Assembly: GCA_027451745.1 (NCBI GenBank)
Contig: DAIDIP010000017.1
Coordinates: 21,883-85,882 of the forward strand
Source of the DNA: Candidatus Melainabacteria bacterium
GTDB taxonomy: Bacteria > Cyanobacteriota > Vampirovibrionia > Obscuribacterales > Obscuribacteraceae
Reading direction: 5' to 3'
DNA: 64,000 nt
Of this stretch, positions 47,809 to 57,272 are shown piece after piece. The first letter of the stretch is position 1. Every line of letters begins with the position of its first letter. The notes beneath the pieces are model-generated. The model did no database searches, had not been told where the DNA came from, and worked only from the letters and a program-made list of their open reading frames with translations. The position numbers and the translations under genes were made by a program.

Positions 47809-48403
47809 TTCTACTCAGAGTCAATGTTATTTGGGTGCCAGCTTAGTAAATGAGAATATTACCCAAGCTGTAAGGTCAGTTTTTGGTAAGCAACTATATT
47901 ACAAAAATAAGCCGATCGAAGTTTATTATCATTCAACTTGTGCTGGTGGTACTGGTCATGGTGCTAGATTTTTTAATTTGTCAGGCGGATCATACCCATA
48001 CCTAAATGGAGTGGTCTGTAAAAATTGTCAAAGCTCCCCATTTTGGAAAACAACATCTAGCCATATCCCGCACTATTTATTTACCCAAAAATTTGGTGAT
48101 GGGATTCCGAATATTGTAGAGAGCGACGCAACTAACCGACCTCAAACTCTGGAATTGAAGAATGGCAAAAGAATAAGTGCCTATAATTTTTGGATGCTAT
48201 TTGGCCAAAAATTTGGTTGGGACAAATGCCCAGGCACTCGCTTCAATTTCAGTAAAGATTCAAGCGGGGACTTTGTAATTAAAAGTATAGGTGCAGGGCA
48301 TGGGGTTGGTCTTTGTCAATGGGGCGCTTGTGGATTGGCTAAACAAGACAAGTCTTATCTGGAAATATTGCAATATTATTTCCCAAATACCTATGTGCGG
48401 TAA
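47654..48403 (+). CDS. SpoIID/LytB domain protein
   Basis: A protein of about 249 residues with a SpoIID domain: YVEGVVASEAPIQAPLEMLKAQAVLVQTLI at its start, YYHSTCAGGTG in the middle and GAGHGVGLCQWGACGLA near the end. SpoIID-type enzymes are lytic transglycosylases acting on peptidoglycan. It lacks a signal peptide and a ribosome site in its own frame; ATG at 47654 is the best start if independent. The upstream membrane-protein frame (ending near 47690) runs straight into it in a different frame, so the two may form one membrane-anchored SpoIID. Confidence 0.75.
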   Translation: MTFFQLVFGWQYVEGVVASEAPIQAPLEMLKAQAVLVQTLISQGRQADIIGDSTQSQCYLGASLVNENITQAVRSVFGKQLYYKNKPIEVYYHSTCAGGTGHGARFFNLSGGSYPYLNGVVCKNCQSSPFWKTTSSHIPHYLFTQKFGDGIPNIVESDATNRPQTLELKNGKRISAYNFWMLFGQKFGWDKCPGTRFNFSKDSSGDFVIKSIGAGHGVGLCQWGACGLAKQDKSYLEILQYYFPNTYVR

Positions 48404-48459
48404 CATGTGCAGTAAAAAGAATGCATTAATATATTGAGAGTATTTCTACGGAGAAGAAA

Positions 48460-48813
48460 ATGGCAGGTATAGATTGGTCTTATCATCGCAATGGTTGTAA
48501 AACATGTGGCAAAACTCAAGACTTTATTTTGAAACATAAGCTGGCGCAACCAAAGATAACAGTTGATGCCAGAAAGAATCGAATGAGCAATACGGAAGCT
48601 CTTCAATTAGCTCACAGCGTTGATAAGATTTTTGCGACCAAAGGAACCAAAGTATTATCTTTCGATATGAAAAAGGACAAACCGGATGACAAGATCCTGC
48701 TCTCTATTCTGATTGGACCAAGTGGTAATCTACGTGCTCCTACCCTAAAGGTGGGCAAGACTTTGCTTGTCGGCTTTGACAAAGAGGTCTATACTCAAAC
48801 TTTATGTCCCTAA
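48460..48813 (+). CDS. ArsC-related thioredoxin-fold protein
   Basis: A 117-residue protein with an active-site like RNGCKTCGKTQDFILKH near the N-terminus and VGKTLLVGFDKEVYTQTL near the C-terminus. The order (C..C motif, VDARK, cis-Pro-like APTLKVG, VGFD) is that of ArsC-related arsenate reductase family proteins. Substrate is not clear; it may be an oxidoreductase of unknown target. The next gene overlaps by 10 bases. Confidence 0.75.
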   Translation: MAGIDWSYHRNGCKTCGKTQDFILKHKLAQPKITVDARKNRMSNTEALQLAHSVDKIFATKGTKVLSFDMKKDKPDDKILLSILIGPSGNLRAPTLKVGKTLLVGFDKEVYTQTLCP

Positions 48814-49013
48814 AGTTTAAAAAGAATGGGATCGTGCAGATATTAAAACCTCATCAACTCATAGCTGTTTTTTTAGCCGGCACGGTTGGTACCTTAATTG
48901 CTTACTTAATATGTAATATCTATCAGGCTATTTGTTTTGGTATTATTGTTGGTCTATTTGCTTATAGTTTCCTACTTAGCCTGGAAGAAAAACCACCTTC
49001 CGACAGAAATTAG
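48804..49013 (+). CDS. Small two-helix membrane protein
   Basis: A 69-residue protein with two adjacent hydrophobic segments (about residues 17-34 and 38-55) and a polar end. Its ATG overlaps the last codons of the ArsC-like gene (ATG within the Cys-Pro end), which suggests translational coupling. No family recognised. Confidence 0.55.
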   Translation: MSLKFKKNGIVQILKPHQLIAVFLAGTVGTLIAYLICNIYQAICFGIIVGLFAYSFLLSLEEKPPSDRN

Positions 49014-49017
49014 CAAA

Positions 49018-50082
49018 CTAGTTTTTATTTAGCATCTTGTTGTGCAGCTGTCCGCAAGCAGCATCAATATCAGTGCCGCGTTCGAGTCTGATTGTTACAG
49101 TACGTCCGCTACGTTCTACTATGCTTTTAAATTTCTCCTGAGATTGACGACTTGGCCTTTCATAGATTTGTTTGCCAGTACTATCTTCTATAGGATTGAA
49201 TGGGATCAGATTTACATTGCAATGTAAATCGCGAACAAGATCACATAGTGCTTTTGCTTGTTCAACAGTGTCTGTGACGCCAGCTAGCATCACGTATTCA
49301 ATGGTCAATCTGCGCTTCGTTACGCTTTCATAATTGCGCAAAGCCGGTATTAGCTCATGTAAAGGAAATTTTTTGGTTATGGGCACAATTTGTTCGCGTG
49401 TTTGTGGATCTGGCGCATGCAAAGATAAAGCCAAAGTAATGGGCAGATGTTCTTTGGCTAGACGGTTGATACCAGGGATAATACCGGAGGTCGAAATGGT
49501 AATATGTCTGCCGCCTATTTTGACTGAGTCAATGATTGTATGAACAGATTTGATTACTTCGTCACAGTTAAGCAACGGCTCGCCTTGTCCCATAAAAACT
49601 ATATTGGCTATTCTGAGCTCTGATTCTCTTTGCATAGACATTATTTGATCAACAATTTCTTGGCTTGTTAGGTTACGCTTGAAACCAAGATAACCGGTGG
49701 CGCAAAAAGTACAGCCAACAGCACATCCAACTTGACTCGAAACGCAGGCGCTAATAGTTTTACGATCCGCAAATCGCATCAATACTGATTCTACTAATTG
49801 ACCATCAGGCAAGGCAAAAAGATATTTGCGAGTGCCATCCTTACTTACTTGTAGGTGTTTGAGTTCGAGCAAAGGGACTTTAGCCTTCTCTTTTAGTAGC
49901 TCTCTAGCAGCGGCAGGCAAATCAGTCATTTCGTCGAAGCTGCCGGCATATTTTTCGTAAATCCAACTATGGATTTGGCGTCCCCGAAACGCAGGCATCT
50001 CAAGCGAGTGGGCAAAATCTTCGAGTTCAGCTAGATTGAGCCCAGATAAACAGTTTATTTCGTTTTCTTGCTGCCTTTTCAT
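49018..50082 (-). CDS. rlmN: 23S rRNA (adenine-2503-C2)-methyltransferase
   Basis: A 354-residue radical SAM methyltransferase that methylates A2503 of 23S rRNA and a tRNA position. Cluster-binding cysteines are C120, C124 and C127 (GCAVGCTFCATG), and the methyl-carrying C343 lies in DAACGQL. The N-terminal accessory segment (FRGRQIHSWIYEKYAGSFDEMTDLP) is also typical. It converges on the small membrane gene and is divergent from secA with a 279-base gap. Confidence 0.95.
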   Translation of the reverse strand: MKRQQENEINCLSGLNLAELEDFAHSLEMPAFRGRQIHSWIYEKYAGSFDEMTDLPAAARELLKEKAKVPLLELKHLQVSKDGTRKYLFALPDGQLVESVLMRFADRKTISACVSSQVGCAVGCTFCATGYLGFKRNLTSQEIVDQIMSMQRESELRIANIVFMGQGEPLLNCDEVIKSVHTIIDSVKIGGRHITISTSGIIPGINRLAKEHLPITLALSLHAPDPQTREQIVPITKKFPLHELIPALRNYESVTKRRLTIEYVMLAGVTDTVEQAKALCDLVRDLHCNVNLIPFNPIEDSTGKQIYERPSRQSQEKFKSIVERSGRTVTIRLERGTDIDAACGQLHNKMLNKN

Positions 50083-50361
50083 AATCTCCAGGACTCCCGC
50101 TATAAGATAATTTACAGATTTTCACCTGCATCTCTTTGCTTGTCATCATATCAAGATCTAGGCTTTGCTTGCGCATAGTATTTTAAAAATGAGCAAAGTA
50201 TGGATATTTGCCTAGAAGTATGAATGGGCTGATAGAATTGTTTCACAGAGGCACTTAGCAGGATGTCAACATTGCACGTGCTAAAATATTGCTGTTGATC
50301 TAAGGCTATTATTCTAGGCAATTAAGCTATTGCCGCAGATGGATATGGAGAACATAATTGG

Positions 50362-53286
50362 ATGACTGAATCGTGGGATGAGAGACTTCGGAACGGACTA
50401 AAGGTCCTCTTCGGCGATACAAATGAAAAACGAGTTAAGGCATTAGAGCAATATGTTGTTTCTGCCAATGCGTTCGAGCCCCAAACTCAGGCTTTAAGCG
50501 ATGAGGAACTGAAAGGAAAAACAGCGGCTTTTAAACAGCTAATTGATAATGCTTTAAGTTCTGTATCGGATATCAAATTAATTCCAGATGATGCTCCTAA
50601 AATGCCTGGGCAGTTTAGGACCCAGAAAGACAAAGTGCTGGCAGAAGTATTAGAAGATATTTTGCCAGAGTCTTTTGCTGTGGTAAGAGAAGCCTCAAAG
50701 CGCGTTTTGAATATGCGCCATTTTGATGTGCAATTAATGGGCGGAGCAGCCTTGCACTTCAATAAAATTGCCGAAATGCGTACAGGTGAAGGTAAGACTT
50801 TAGTTGCCACTTTGCCCGCTTATTTAAATGCTCTTACTGGACGGGGTGTCCATGTTGTTACTGTCAACGATTATTTGGCCCGCCGCGACGCTGAGTGGAT
50901 GGGGCATATTTATAAATTTTTAGGTCTAAATGTAGGACTTATTTATTCTCAGCAGCCTGATGAAGAAAAATGGGCAGCTTATAGAGCTGATATTGCCTAT
51001 GGTACTAATCATGAATTTGGTTTTGATTATTTACGAGACAATATGCGCACTGCACTAGATAGACTCGTTCAACGTCCTTATTACTATGCCATTGTTGACG
51101 AAGTAGACAATATTCTTATTGACGAAGCCCGTACTCCATTAATTATTTCTGGTTTTCCGTCTGAATCATTTATTGAAATCTATCAAAGAATGGCCCAAAT
51201 TGCTCCACATTTAGAAAAGGGCAAAGACAAAGACGATGAAGACTGTGACTATTGGGTAGATGAAAAATCACGCAATGTTCTTATGACAGAGCGCGGAATT
51301 ATAAATGGCGAAAAAATGCTGGGCGTCAAAGAGCTTTTTGATGTTCACTTCAATTTCCATCATCACCTAGTGCAAGCTTTGCGAGCCAAAGAGCTCTATA
51401 GAAAAGACACCGACTACATGATTCGTCAAAATGAAGAAGGCAAACCGGAAATTTGCATTGTCGATGAATTTACTGGACGCATGATGGTTGGACGTCGTTG
51501 GAGTGATGGTTTACATCAAGCCATAGAAGCCAAAGAAGGCGTACCGATTCAAGAAGAAACTCTAACTTATGCCTCTATTACTTATCAAAATTTATTCAGA
51601 CTTTATCCAAAATTATCTGGTATGACCGGTACAGCTATGACTGAAGCTGCCGAATTTAACAAGATATATAACTTGGATGTAGTCACTATTCCAACCAATA
51701 AAACTAGTGTTCGTCAAGATTCCCCTGACGTTATATACAAAACCGAGCAACAAAAGTTCCATTCAGTGGTTGAAGAAATTGTCGAAATGCATGAATTGGG
51801 ACGACCAGTTTTGGTTGGTACAACTAGCATTGAAAAATCAGAAGCGATTGCAGATTTATTGAGCAAGCCACAAAAAGTAAACGAATTTTTGATGGTCAAA
51901 ATCAACAAATGTCTTGACCAAATTAAGAAGCGCAATCTGGCTGGACCATCAATTGACGCGTTGAAAAAGGCTTTTGAAAGACCGGGGCTGATTGAAACTG
52001 CTAAATTTGAAGAAATATGTGAGCAGGTAGAAAAAGAATTCGCCAAAGGGCAAGAAGAGTTTTTGGATCGCTGCTACTCCATTCTTAGAACTGTAGGCGT
52101 CGTAAATGCTATTCGCAAAGGTATTCCGCATCATGTTTTAAATGCAAAACATCATGAAAAGGAAGCCTTGATTGTCGCCCAGGCTGGACGTAAAGGCGCA
52201 GTAACTATTGCTACTAATATGGCTGGTCGTGGTACCGATATTTTATTAGGTGGTAACCCTGAATTTTCAGCAAAAGAAAAATTGATGAAAGAAAAGGACA
52301 TTGATGAAGCAGAATTTGAAGCCAAACTCAAAGAATTGACTCAAAAAATGAAAGTTGAGACCGATACTGCACATGATGAAGTAGTTAAGCTCGGTGGATT
52401 ACATATTATTGGTACTGAACGTCACGAATCTCGCCGTATTGATAATCAATTACGTGGACGAGCTGGACGACAAGGCGATCCCGGGACAACTAGATTTTTC
52501 CTCTCTTTAGAAGATAGTCTCATGCGTATTTTTGGTGGAGACAAAATCGCCTGGCTAATGGAATTTTTGCGTGCTGACGAGGAAATACCAATTGAACATA
52601 ACATGGTCAGTAAATCAATTGAAGGCGCACAAAAGAAAGTTGAAGCCCATCACTTCGATACACGTAAACATGTTCTTCAATACGATGATGTTTTAAATAC
52701 ACAAAGAGAAGTCATTTATAGGGAACGTAGACGCATTCTTGAACATGCTGACTTAAAAGAAAATATTCAAAGCATGCTTGAAGAGCATTTAGACATTGCT
52801 TTGGCTAATCATATTGATCCTACTTTGCCTCCAGAGGCATGGCAAGAATCTGGCTTACCTGAACTTATTGCTTCCTTAGCTGCTGATGTTCCTATGTTGG
52901 CTGAAGTAAAAATAGAAGAGTTATCCGATCTGTCATACGACGATCTGCGTCAGAAGCTGCTAGACGATATCCTGTTGGCTTATAAAGTAAGAGAAGAACA
53001 TTTAACCGAGCCAGTAATGCGTGAATTAGAGCGTCAAGTTCTTTTGCAAACCATTGATAGCAAATGGGTTGATTACTTGCACAATATAGATATTTTAAGA
53101 GAAGGTATCCATTTAAGAAGTTATGGTCAGCGAGATCCGCTGCAAGAATATAAACGCGAAGCCTTCGAAATGTTCAATCAACTCTTGCGCAGTGTGCAAC
53201 AAGAATCGATTGGTATCATTTTCAGAGCTCAGCCAATGTTTATGCCCCCGCCGGAGCTCGAAGAAAGTGCTACGGGTGCGGCATAA
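50362..53286 (+). CDS. secA: Preprotein translocase ATPase SecA
   Basis: A 974-residue SecA motor of the Sec pathway. Walker A MRTGEGKTLVATLPAYLNAL, DEVDNILIDEARTPLIISG, the preprotein-binding region and GRGTDILLGGNPEF, IDNQLRGRAGRQGDPG are all present. It is long because of an insert of about 80 residues in the second nucleotide-binding domain, between SIEKSEAIADLLS and RKGIPHHVLNAKHHEKEA (about residues 505-586). The zinc-binding C-tail of E. coli SecA is absent; the protein ends in a Pro/Glu/Ala tail. Good GGAGAA site before ATG. Confidence 0.95.
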   Translation: MTESWDERLRNGLKVLFGDTNEKRVKALEQYVVSANAFEPQTQALSDEELKGKTAAFKQLIDNALSSVSDIKLIPDDAPKMPGQFRTQKDKVLAEVLEDILPESFAVVREASKRVLNMRHFDVQLMGGAALHFNKIAEMRTGEGKTLVATLPAYLNALTGRGVHVVTVNDYLARRDAEWMGHIYKFLGLNVGLIYSQQPDEEKWAAYRADIAYGTNHEFGFDYLRDNMRTALDRLVQRPYYYAIVDEVDNILIDEARTPLIISGFPSESFIEIYQRMAQIAPHLEKGKDKDDEDCDYWVDEKSRNVLMTERGIINGEKMLGVKELFDVHFNFHHHLVQALRAKELYRKDTDYMIRQNEEGKPEICIVDEFTGRMMVGRRWSDGLHQAIEAKEGVPIQEETLTYASITYQNLFRLYPKLSGMTGTAMTEAAEFNKIYNLDVVTIPTNKTSVRQDSPDVIYKTEQQKFHSVVEEIVEMHELGRPVLVGTTSIEKSEAIADLLSKPQKVNEFLMVKINKCLDQIKKRNLAGPSIDALKKAFERPGLIETAKFEEICEQVEKEFAKGQEEFLDRCYSILRTVGVVNAIRKGIPHHVLNAKHHEKEALIVAQAGRKGAVTIATNMAGRGTDILLGGNPEFSAKEKLMKEKDIDEAEFEAKLKELTQKMKVETDTAHDEVVKLGGLHIIGTERHESRRIDNQLRGRAGRQGDPGTTRFFLSLEDSLMRIFGGDKIAWLMEFLRADEEIPIEHNMVSKSIEGAQKKVEAHHFDTRKHVLQYDDVLNTQREVIYRERRRILEHADLKENIQSMLEEHLDIALANHIDPTLPPEAWQESGLPELIASLAADVPMLAEVKIEELSDLSYDDLRQKLLDDILLAYKVREEHLTEPVMRELERQVLLQTIDSKWVDYLHNIDILREGIHLRSYGQRDPLQEYKREAFEMFNQLLRSVQQESIGIIFRAQPMFMPPPELEESATGAA

Positions 53287-53333
53287 AACTGGGGCCCTCA
53301 GTATTAGTCTCTTAAATCCAGAGTCTGCAAACT

Positions 53334-54062
53334 ATGCGTATATTGTCATTTAATTCCAGCACAGCTGACCTACATGTCTGTCTTGCCGAGAATGACCGGA
53401 TAATAGCCGAACAAATCATCGTATGTAATGCAAACAATGCTTCAGAACTTAAAAGGAACAAAAGCAGACAATTTGCTGCCTCACTGATAATTCCAACAGT
53501 AACCAACCTTCTTAGTAACAACAATTGGTCCAAGTCTACTATTGGTGCAATTGCAGTTGGAATAGGTCCAGGCAGCTTTACAGGTATTAGAATTGCCGTT
53601 GTCACGGCTCGTACTTTGGCTCAGGCATTATCCCTACCGCTGCTTGGCATCAATGAATTTGAATGCTACGCTTTTGACAAACAACTGAAAAATTCTCCCC
53701 AGGCAATAGCTTTAGATGCTGGAAAAAAACAATATTATTGTGCCCACATAGAAAATATAGCAAGTCTGGAAAATCAGCCTCAAATAATGTGGAACATGAC
53801 TGTTCATCATATATCTGAACAAAATTTGCAATCTCATCTGCAAGGCTTTAAGCATACTAATGTGATACCAGAGAGCTTTTCTACTGATAAAACCTATAAT
53901 CAGGCTACAATTCAAGCTATTCTTGCTCACCGAAGACTTGAGCAAACTGACAATCTGACTAAAGAATTACATAAAATCTTTCCTTATCACCTTGTGAAAC
54001 CGCTCTATGTGCGAGATGCTTCAATTACAATCAGTTCTTTAGATAGAACTACTAAATCTTAA
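53334..54062 (+). CDS. tsaB: tRNA threonylcarbamoyladenosine biosynthesis protein TsaB
   Basis: A 242-residue TsaB, the inactive ASKHA-fold partner of TsaD in t6A37 synthesis. N-terminal MRILSFNSSTADLHVCL and the diagnostic GIGPGSFTGIRIAVVTARTLAQAL are visible. The C-terminal half is more diverged. It starts 48 bases after secA and is followed by rimI, the usual neighbour of tsaB. Confidence 0.9.
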   Translation: MRILSFNSSTADLHVCLAENDRIIAEQIIVCNANNASELKRNKSRQFAASLIIPTVTNLLSNNNWSKSTIGAIAVGIGPGSFTGIRIAVVTARTLAQALSLPLLGINEFECYAFDKQLKNSPQAIALDAGKKQYYCAHIENIASLENQPQIMWNMTVHHISEQNLQSHLQGFKHTNVIPESFSTDKTYNQATIQAILAHRRLEQTDNLTKELHKIFPYHLVKPLYVRDASITISSLDRTTKS

Positions 54063-54075
54063 ATCCCCTCTAATC

Positions 54076-54636
54076 ATGTCAGCGCAGAAAATCCCAACAA
54101 AAATTGTAATACGCCCTTTCAGACTCGATGATCTGGAAGCAGTAATGGCTATAGAACCAAGTGCTTTTGGAGAACATCATTGGTCCAGACAATCTTTTGT
54201 CTCTGAATTGAATAAACCCGAAGGCGTGTATTTTGTTGCTTGCGAAGGCTCGCACAATAAACTCATTGGTTATTCGGGCTTTTGGATTATTGGCGATGAG
54301 GGGCACATAACTACACTAGCTGTGCATCCTGATTACAGAGGACAATATGTTGGCGAAAGACTTCTGGTTAACAATATTACCGAGGCAAAAATTTGCGGTG
54401 CCAATTGGCTGACCTTGGAAGTGCGAGCATCTAATGAGCCTGCTCAAAACCTGTATTCAAAATACGGTTTTAAAACAGTAAATATTCGCCCTCATTATTA
54501 TCAAGACAATTTTGAGGATGCTCTCATTCTTTGGAGTGAAAACATAACCACAGAGGGTTTTGATACGCTCTTTAAAAACAGAATCGCCGAGCTGAAGAGA
54601 AAGGAGGAAGAATTTGCCGATTTTTCTCGCTCGTAA
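54076..54636 (+). CDS. rimI: Ribosomal-protein-S18-alanine N-acetyltransferase-like protein
   Basis: A 186-residue GNAT enzyme of the RimI type: IVIRPFRLDDLEAVMAIEPSAFG, the acetyl-CoA loop VHPDYRGQYVGERLL and LTLEVRASNEPAQNLYSKYGFKTV. RimI acetylates the N-terminus of ribosomal protein S18; the position next to tsaB is the common arrangement in bacteria. Its last 23 bases overlap the bioY start. Confidence 0.88.
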   Translation: MSAQKIPTKIVIRPFRLDDLEAVMAIEPSAFGEHHWSRQSFVSELNKPEGVYFVACEGSHNKLIGYSGFWIIGDEGHITTLAVHPDYRGQYVGERLLVNNITEAKICGANWLTLEVRASNEPAQNLYSKYGFKTVNIRPHYYQDNFEDALILWSENITTEGFDTLFKNRIAELKRKEEEFADFSRS

Positions 54637-55462
54637 AAAAAAATCCAATATCAGTCGGCTGAAGCGTAAATCTATTGTGGCGCAATCGATCTTGATTTTG
54701 CTTGGTATGGAAATTTTATTTTTGGCTGGCTTTACTGCTTTCGATTTTCCGACAGCTACTGCCCGTAATTTGCGAATTTACATGACGGCAAAGCCTTATC
54801 CCTTATATTCTAGATTGCCGCAAACTATAAGAGATGGGTGGGAAGCGCACGCACCATATTTAGTGCCTGTTGATGAAAAACGTCTGCCTGCCATACGCTA
54901 TTCATTATACGTTCCACAAGCACCAGCAGCAATTTTTATTGGTTATGTTCTTGGTTGGCCTATGGCTCTAATAGCTGCTGGGTTATATCTGCTTCTTGGA
55001 CTTCTAGGACCATTGGTTAATTTGTATCCTTTTGCCGCCGGAGCTGGCATAAATTATTATTTGCAGCCCGGATTTGGTTATTTGCTTGGTACAGTAGCAG
55101 CCGCGGCTCTGGTTGGCTGGCTTAGTCGTGGTGAACGCAAAAGTACTAGACAATTACTATCACTTTTTGTGGGTTTACTTTTTATACACGGGATTGGACT
55201 TACTTATTTATTGGGCATCTGTCTTGTAGGGGCAGTAAATGAAGCGACTGGCGAATTGTTGTCTTGGTCAGGATGGTTATTTGAAGAGGCTCGTAACCTA
55301 AGTTGGTACGCTTTGCCTTACGACCTTATTTTTTCTTTCTTTGCTATTGGCATAGCTTTTCCTGCTCGTTGGTTAATAGGCATTCTTACCGCACCTGATA
55401 TCGGGCTAAATAGCGGGCCTAATGACGAAGAAAAGCTTATTAAATTTAGAGCGAGCAGATAA
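54614..55462 (+). CDS. bioY: BioY family biotin transporter substrate-binding subunit
   Basis: A 282-residue membrane protein of the BioY family, the biotin-binding S-component of ECF transporters. Signatures: YVPQAPAAIFIGYVLGWPMAL, LGLLGPLVNLYPFAAGAGINYYLQPGFGYLLG and the C-terminal helices, with about six hydrophobic segments. It starts with TTG, supported by AAGGAGG six bases upstream, inside the end of rimI. No ECF ATPase or biotin synthesis gene is nearby. The N-terminal 45 residues are longer than in most BioY proteins. Confidence 0.85.
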   Translation: MPIFLARKKKSNISRLKRKSIVAQSILILLGMEILFLAGFTAFDFPTATARNLRIYMTAKPYPLYSRLPQTIRDGWEAHAPYLVPVDEKRLPAIRYSLYVPQAPAAIFIGYVLGWPMALIAAGLYLLLGLLGPLVNLYPFAAGAGINYYLQPGFGYLLGTVAAAALVGWLSRGERKSTRQLLSLFVGLLFIHGIGLTYLLGICLVGAVNEATGELLSWSGWLFEEARNLSWYALPYDLIFSFFAIGIAFPARWLIGILTAPDIGLNSGPNDEEKLIKFRASR

Positions 55463-55463
55463 T

Positions 55464-56297
55464 CTAAGGCACCAAATCTGGTGTTAGATGATATAAGTGA
55501 CGAACAGTAGCAGCATCGCTGGGTGAAATTACTCCTCGCCCATAGTACAAACTCATTAAATCTTGAGGATCATTGCTGTGTCCTTCAATACCCAGGACAT
55601 GCCCAAACTCGTGCGCAGCCGCCGCTTTCATTTGTTCAATAGTCCTTGGCTCACCTCTTTGATTTGTAGTGCGCAAAAGTGTAATTACTGGTTTGAATTG
55701 AGCTTGAGCGCCAGCTAGTATTTGCTTATACCAAAAACTACGTTTTGCCGTATAACCTCGATAGTCATTAGCAAAAAGACCTAAACCAAGTTTATCCACA
55801 AAATGATTTACCCAGAATACATAAATATCTGCATCCCCTGGATCATCGGTAAGTACAAAAGAAAAAATTCCCTCTCTTTCAAAAACTTTCCATTCGTTTA
55901 TTCCAGCAATAGCTGCTTGATAATATTCGGGGAAATACCCTTGAGCAATGGGTAATTGCGCCAGCTTTTCAGGTTGTTCTAAGAGATTAGCAATGCAATC
56001 AGGCCAATTGTCCAGATTGTTGACATTAAATGCCAATTCTCCAGAATTGGGATCGACAATATTTTCTATACTTTGTCCACGAGAGACATACACCTTAAGT
56101 GGCATTTGTTCAGGCAGCCAATGTATAACACCATGATTGCTGCGAAATTGGGGATAAACTACTCCGCCGTTACTAGCTGCTGATACATGTCGTTTTGACT
56201 GTGCCTGAGCATCTTTATCAAAAAAACAAAAGAATAAACAGTAAGCAAAAATTAGCCAAACAATACATGAAGAATATTGTCGACTTAATTTTTTCAA
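55464..56297 (-). CDS. Exported matrixin-like zinc metalloprotease
   Basis: A 277-residue protein with a signal peptide (hydrophobic stretch near residues 10-26) and a metzincin zinc site HEFGHVLGIEGHSNDPQDLM, where the three histidines and the Met-turn follow the HExxHxxGxxH pattern of matrixins. It would cleave proteins outside the cytoplasm; substrate unknown. Its end is one base past the BioY stop on the opposite strand. Confidence 0.85.
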   Translation of the reverse strand: MKKLSRQYSSCIVWLIFAYCLFFCFFDKDAQAQSKRHVSAASNGGVVYPQFRSNHGVIHWLPEQMPLKVYVSRGQSIENIVDPNSGELAFNVNNLDNWPDCIANLLEQPEKLAQLPIAQGYFPEYYQAAIAGINEWKVFEREGIFSFVLTDDPGDADIYVFWVNHFVDKLGLGLFANDYRGYTAKRSFWYKQILAGAQAQFKPVITLLRTTNQRGEPRTIEQMKAAAAHEFGHVLGIEGHSNDPQDLMSLYYGRGVISPSDAATVRHLYHLTPDLVP

Positions 56298-56417
56298 GAT
56301 CTTAACCCCATTTTTTATATGAAATAGATCTAGCCATGAGACTCGTTATATAAGACCAAAATAGCAATATACAATTAACTAGTAGGCTATGATAAAAGCT
56401 ATTATAGAGCTAAATAA

Positions 56418-57272
56418 ATGAGACACTATCTACTATCTTTTATTTGTACATTGATTGCGTTTGAAAGCGCTACTTTGTCCTGCTTAGCGGCAACTGAAGT
56501 CACTGGAACAGACAAAACCGAAAGCAGTCAAATAGGTACACATGGGACAATTACTAGAAAGCTCGATCGAATAACTGCTTCGACCAGCCCCTCCAAAGGC
56601 AGTCAAGATGTCGATGCGGCGTATCCAGGTACGACCCCCCTGCGCGGCATTAATGGCAACAACGAAAATGTATCGGCAGCCCCAGGCGCTGATGCCATGA
56701 TGACACAAGATTTGCTTTTAGTTAATCCCAATAAAAGTGGCGGACCGCCTAAACCTTTACAATCTTTTGTCGGTAATAGTTTAACTTTAACTGTAGATAG
56801 TAAGAGTATTCCTTTTCACGGATTGCACGGATTGAGAATTACTGTTAGCAATGACACAAGCCGTCCCATATTTATAGATGGTGATAAGGCCAAAGCTATA
56901 GTGCAAGGGCAATCTATTACAGCGGTATCTGTCGCCGTTTTACAAAAATGCGTGCTCCCTAAGCACGGTATTATTCCAGATACCGAACGTTTTGTTGTTC
57001 AGGTTGCCCCGGCTGCTGCAACGATTGGTGTTACCCCTACAGCAGAAGACTACATTAAAATGAAAAAGCCGGTACGTAAGCGTTATGGCTCAGATTCGCA
57101 ACGCAGACAAGCTGAAGCCTCACGCTTTGGTACCCGTATTTTATGGCCGCATCAAAAAACAGAAGGCATCCTTTATTTTAAGACTGACAATGCACTCGAT
57201 GCAGCAAAAATAGAAGTTCCTATACACACACTGTTTGATGTTTCGGACAGCGCACTACTTGCAAGTCCCTAA
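56418..57272 (+). CDS. Exported protein of unknown function
   Basis: A 284-residue protein with a signal peptide (cleavage likely after SCLAA near residue 26), then a Ser/Thr/Gly-rich, probably disordered segment and a beta-rich part from about residue 110 (SLTLTVDSKSIPFHG). No family recognised. It converges on the second TolC-like gene with a 4-base overlap. Confidence 0.6.
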   Translation: MRHYLLSFICTLIAFESATLSCLAATEVTGTDKTESSQIGTHGTITRKLDRITASTSPSKGSQDVDAAYPGTTPLRGINGNNENVSAAPGADAMMTQDLLLVNPNKSGGPPKPLQSFVGNSLTLTVDSKSIPFHGLHGLRITVSNDTSRPIFIDGDKAKAIVQGQSITAVSVAVLQKCVLPKHGIIPDTERFVVQVAPAAATIGVTPTAEDYIKMKKPVRKRYGSDSQRRQAEASRFGTRILWPHQKTEGILYFKTDNALDAAKIEVPIHTLFDVSDSALLASP

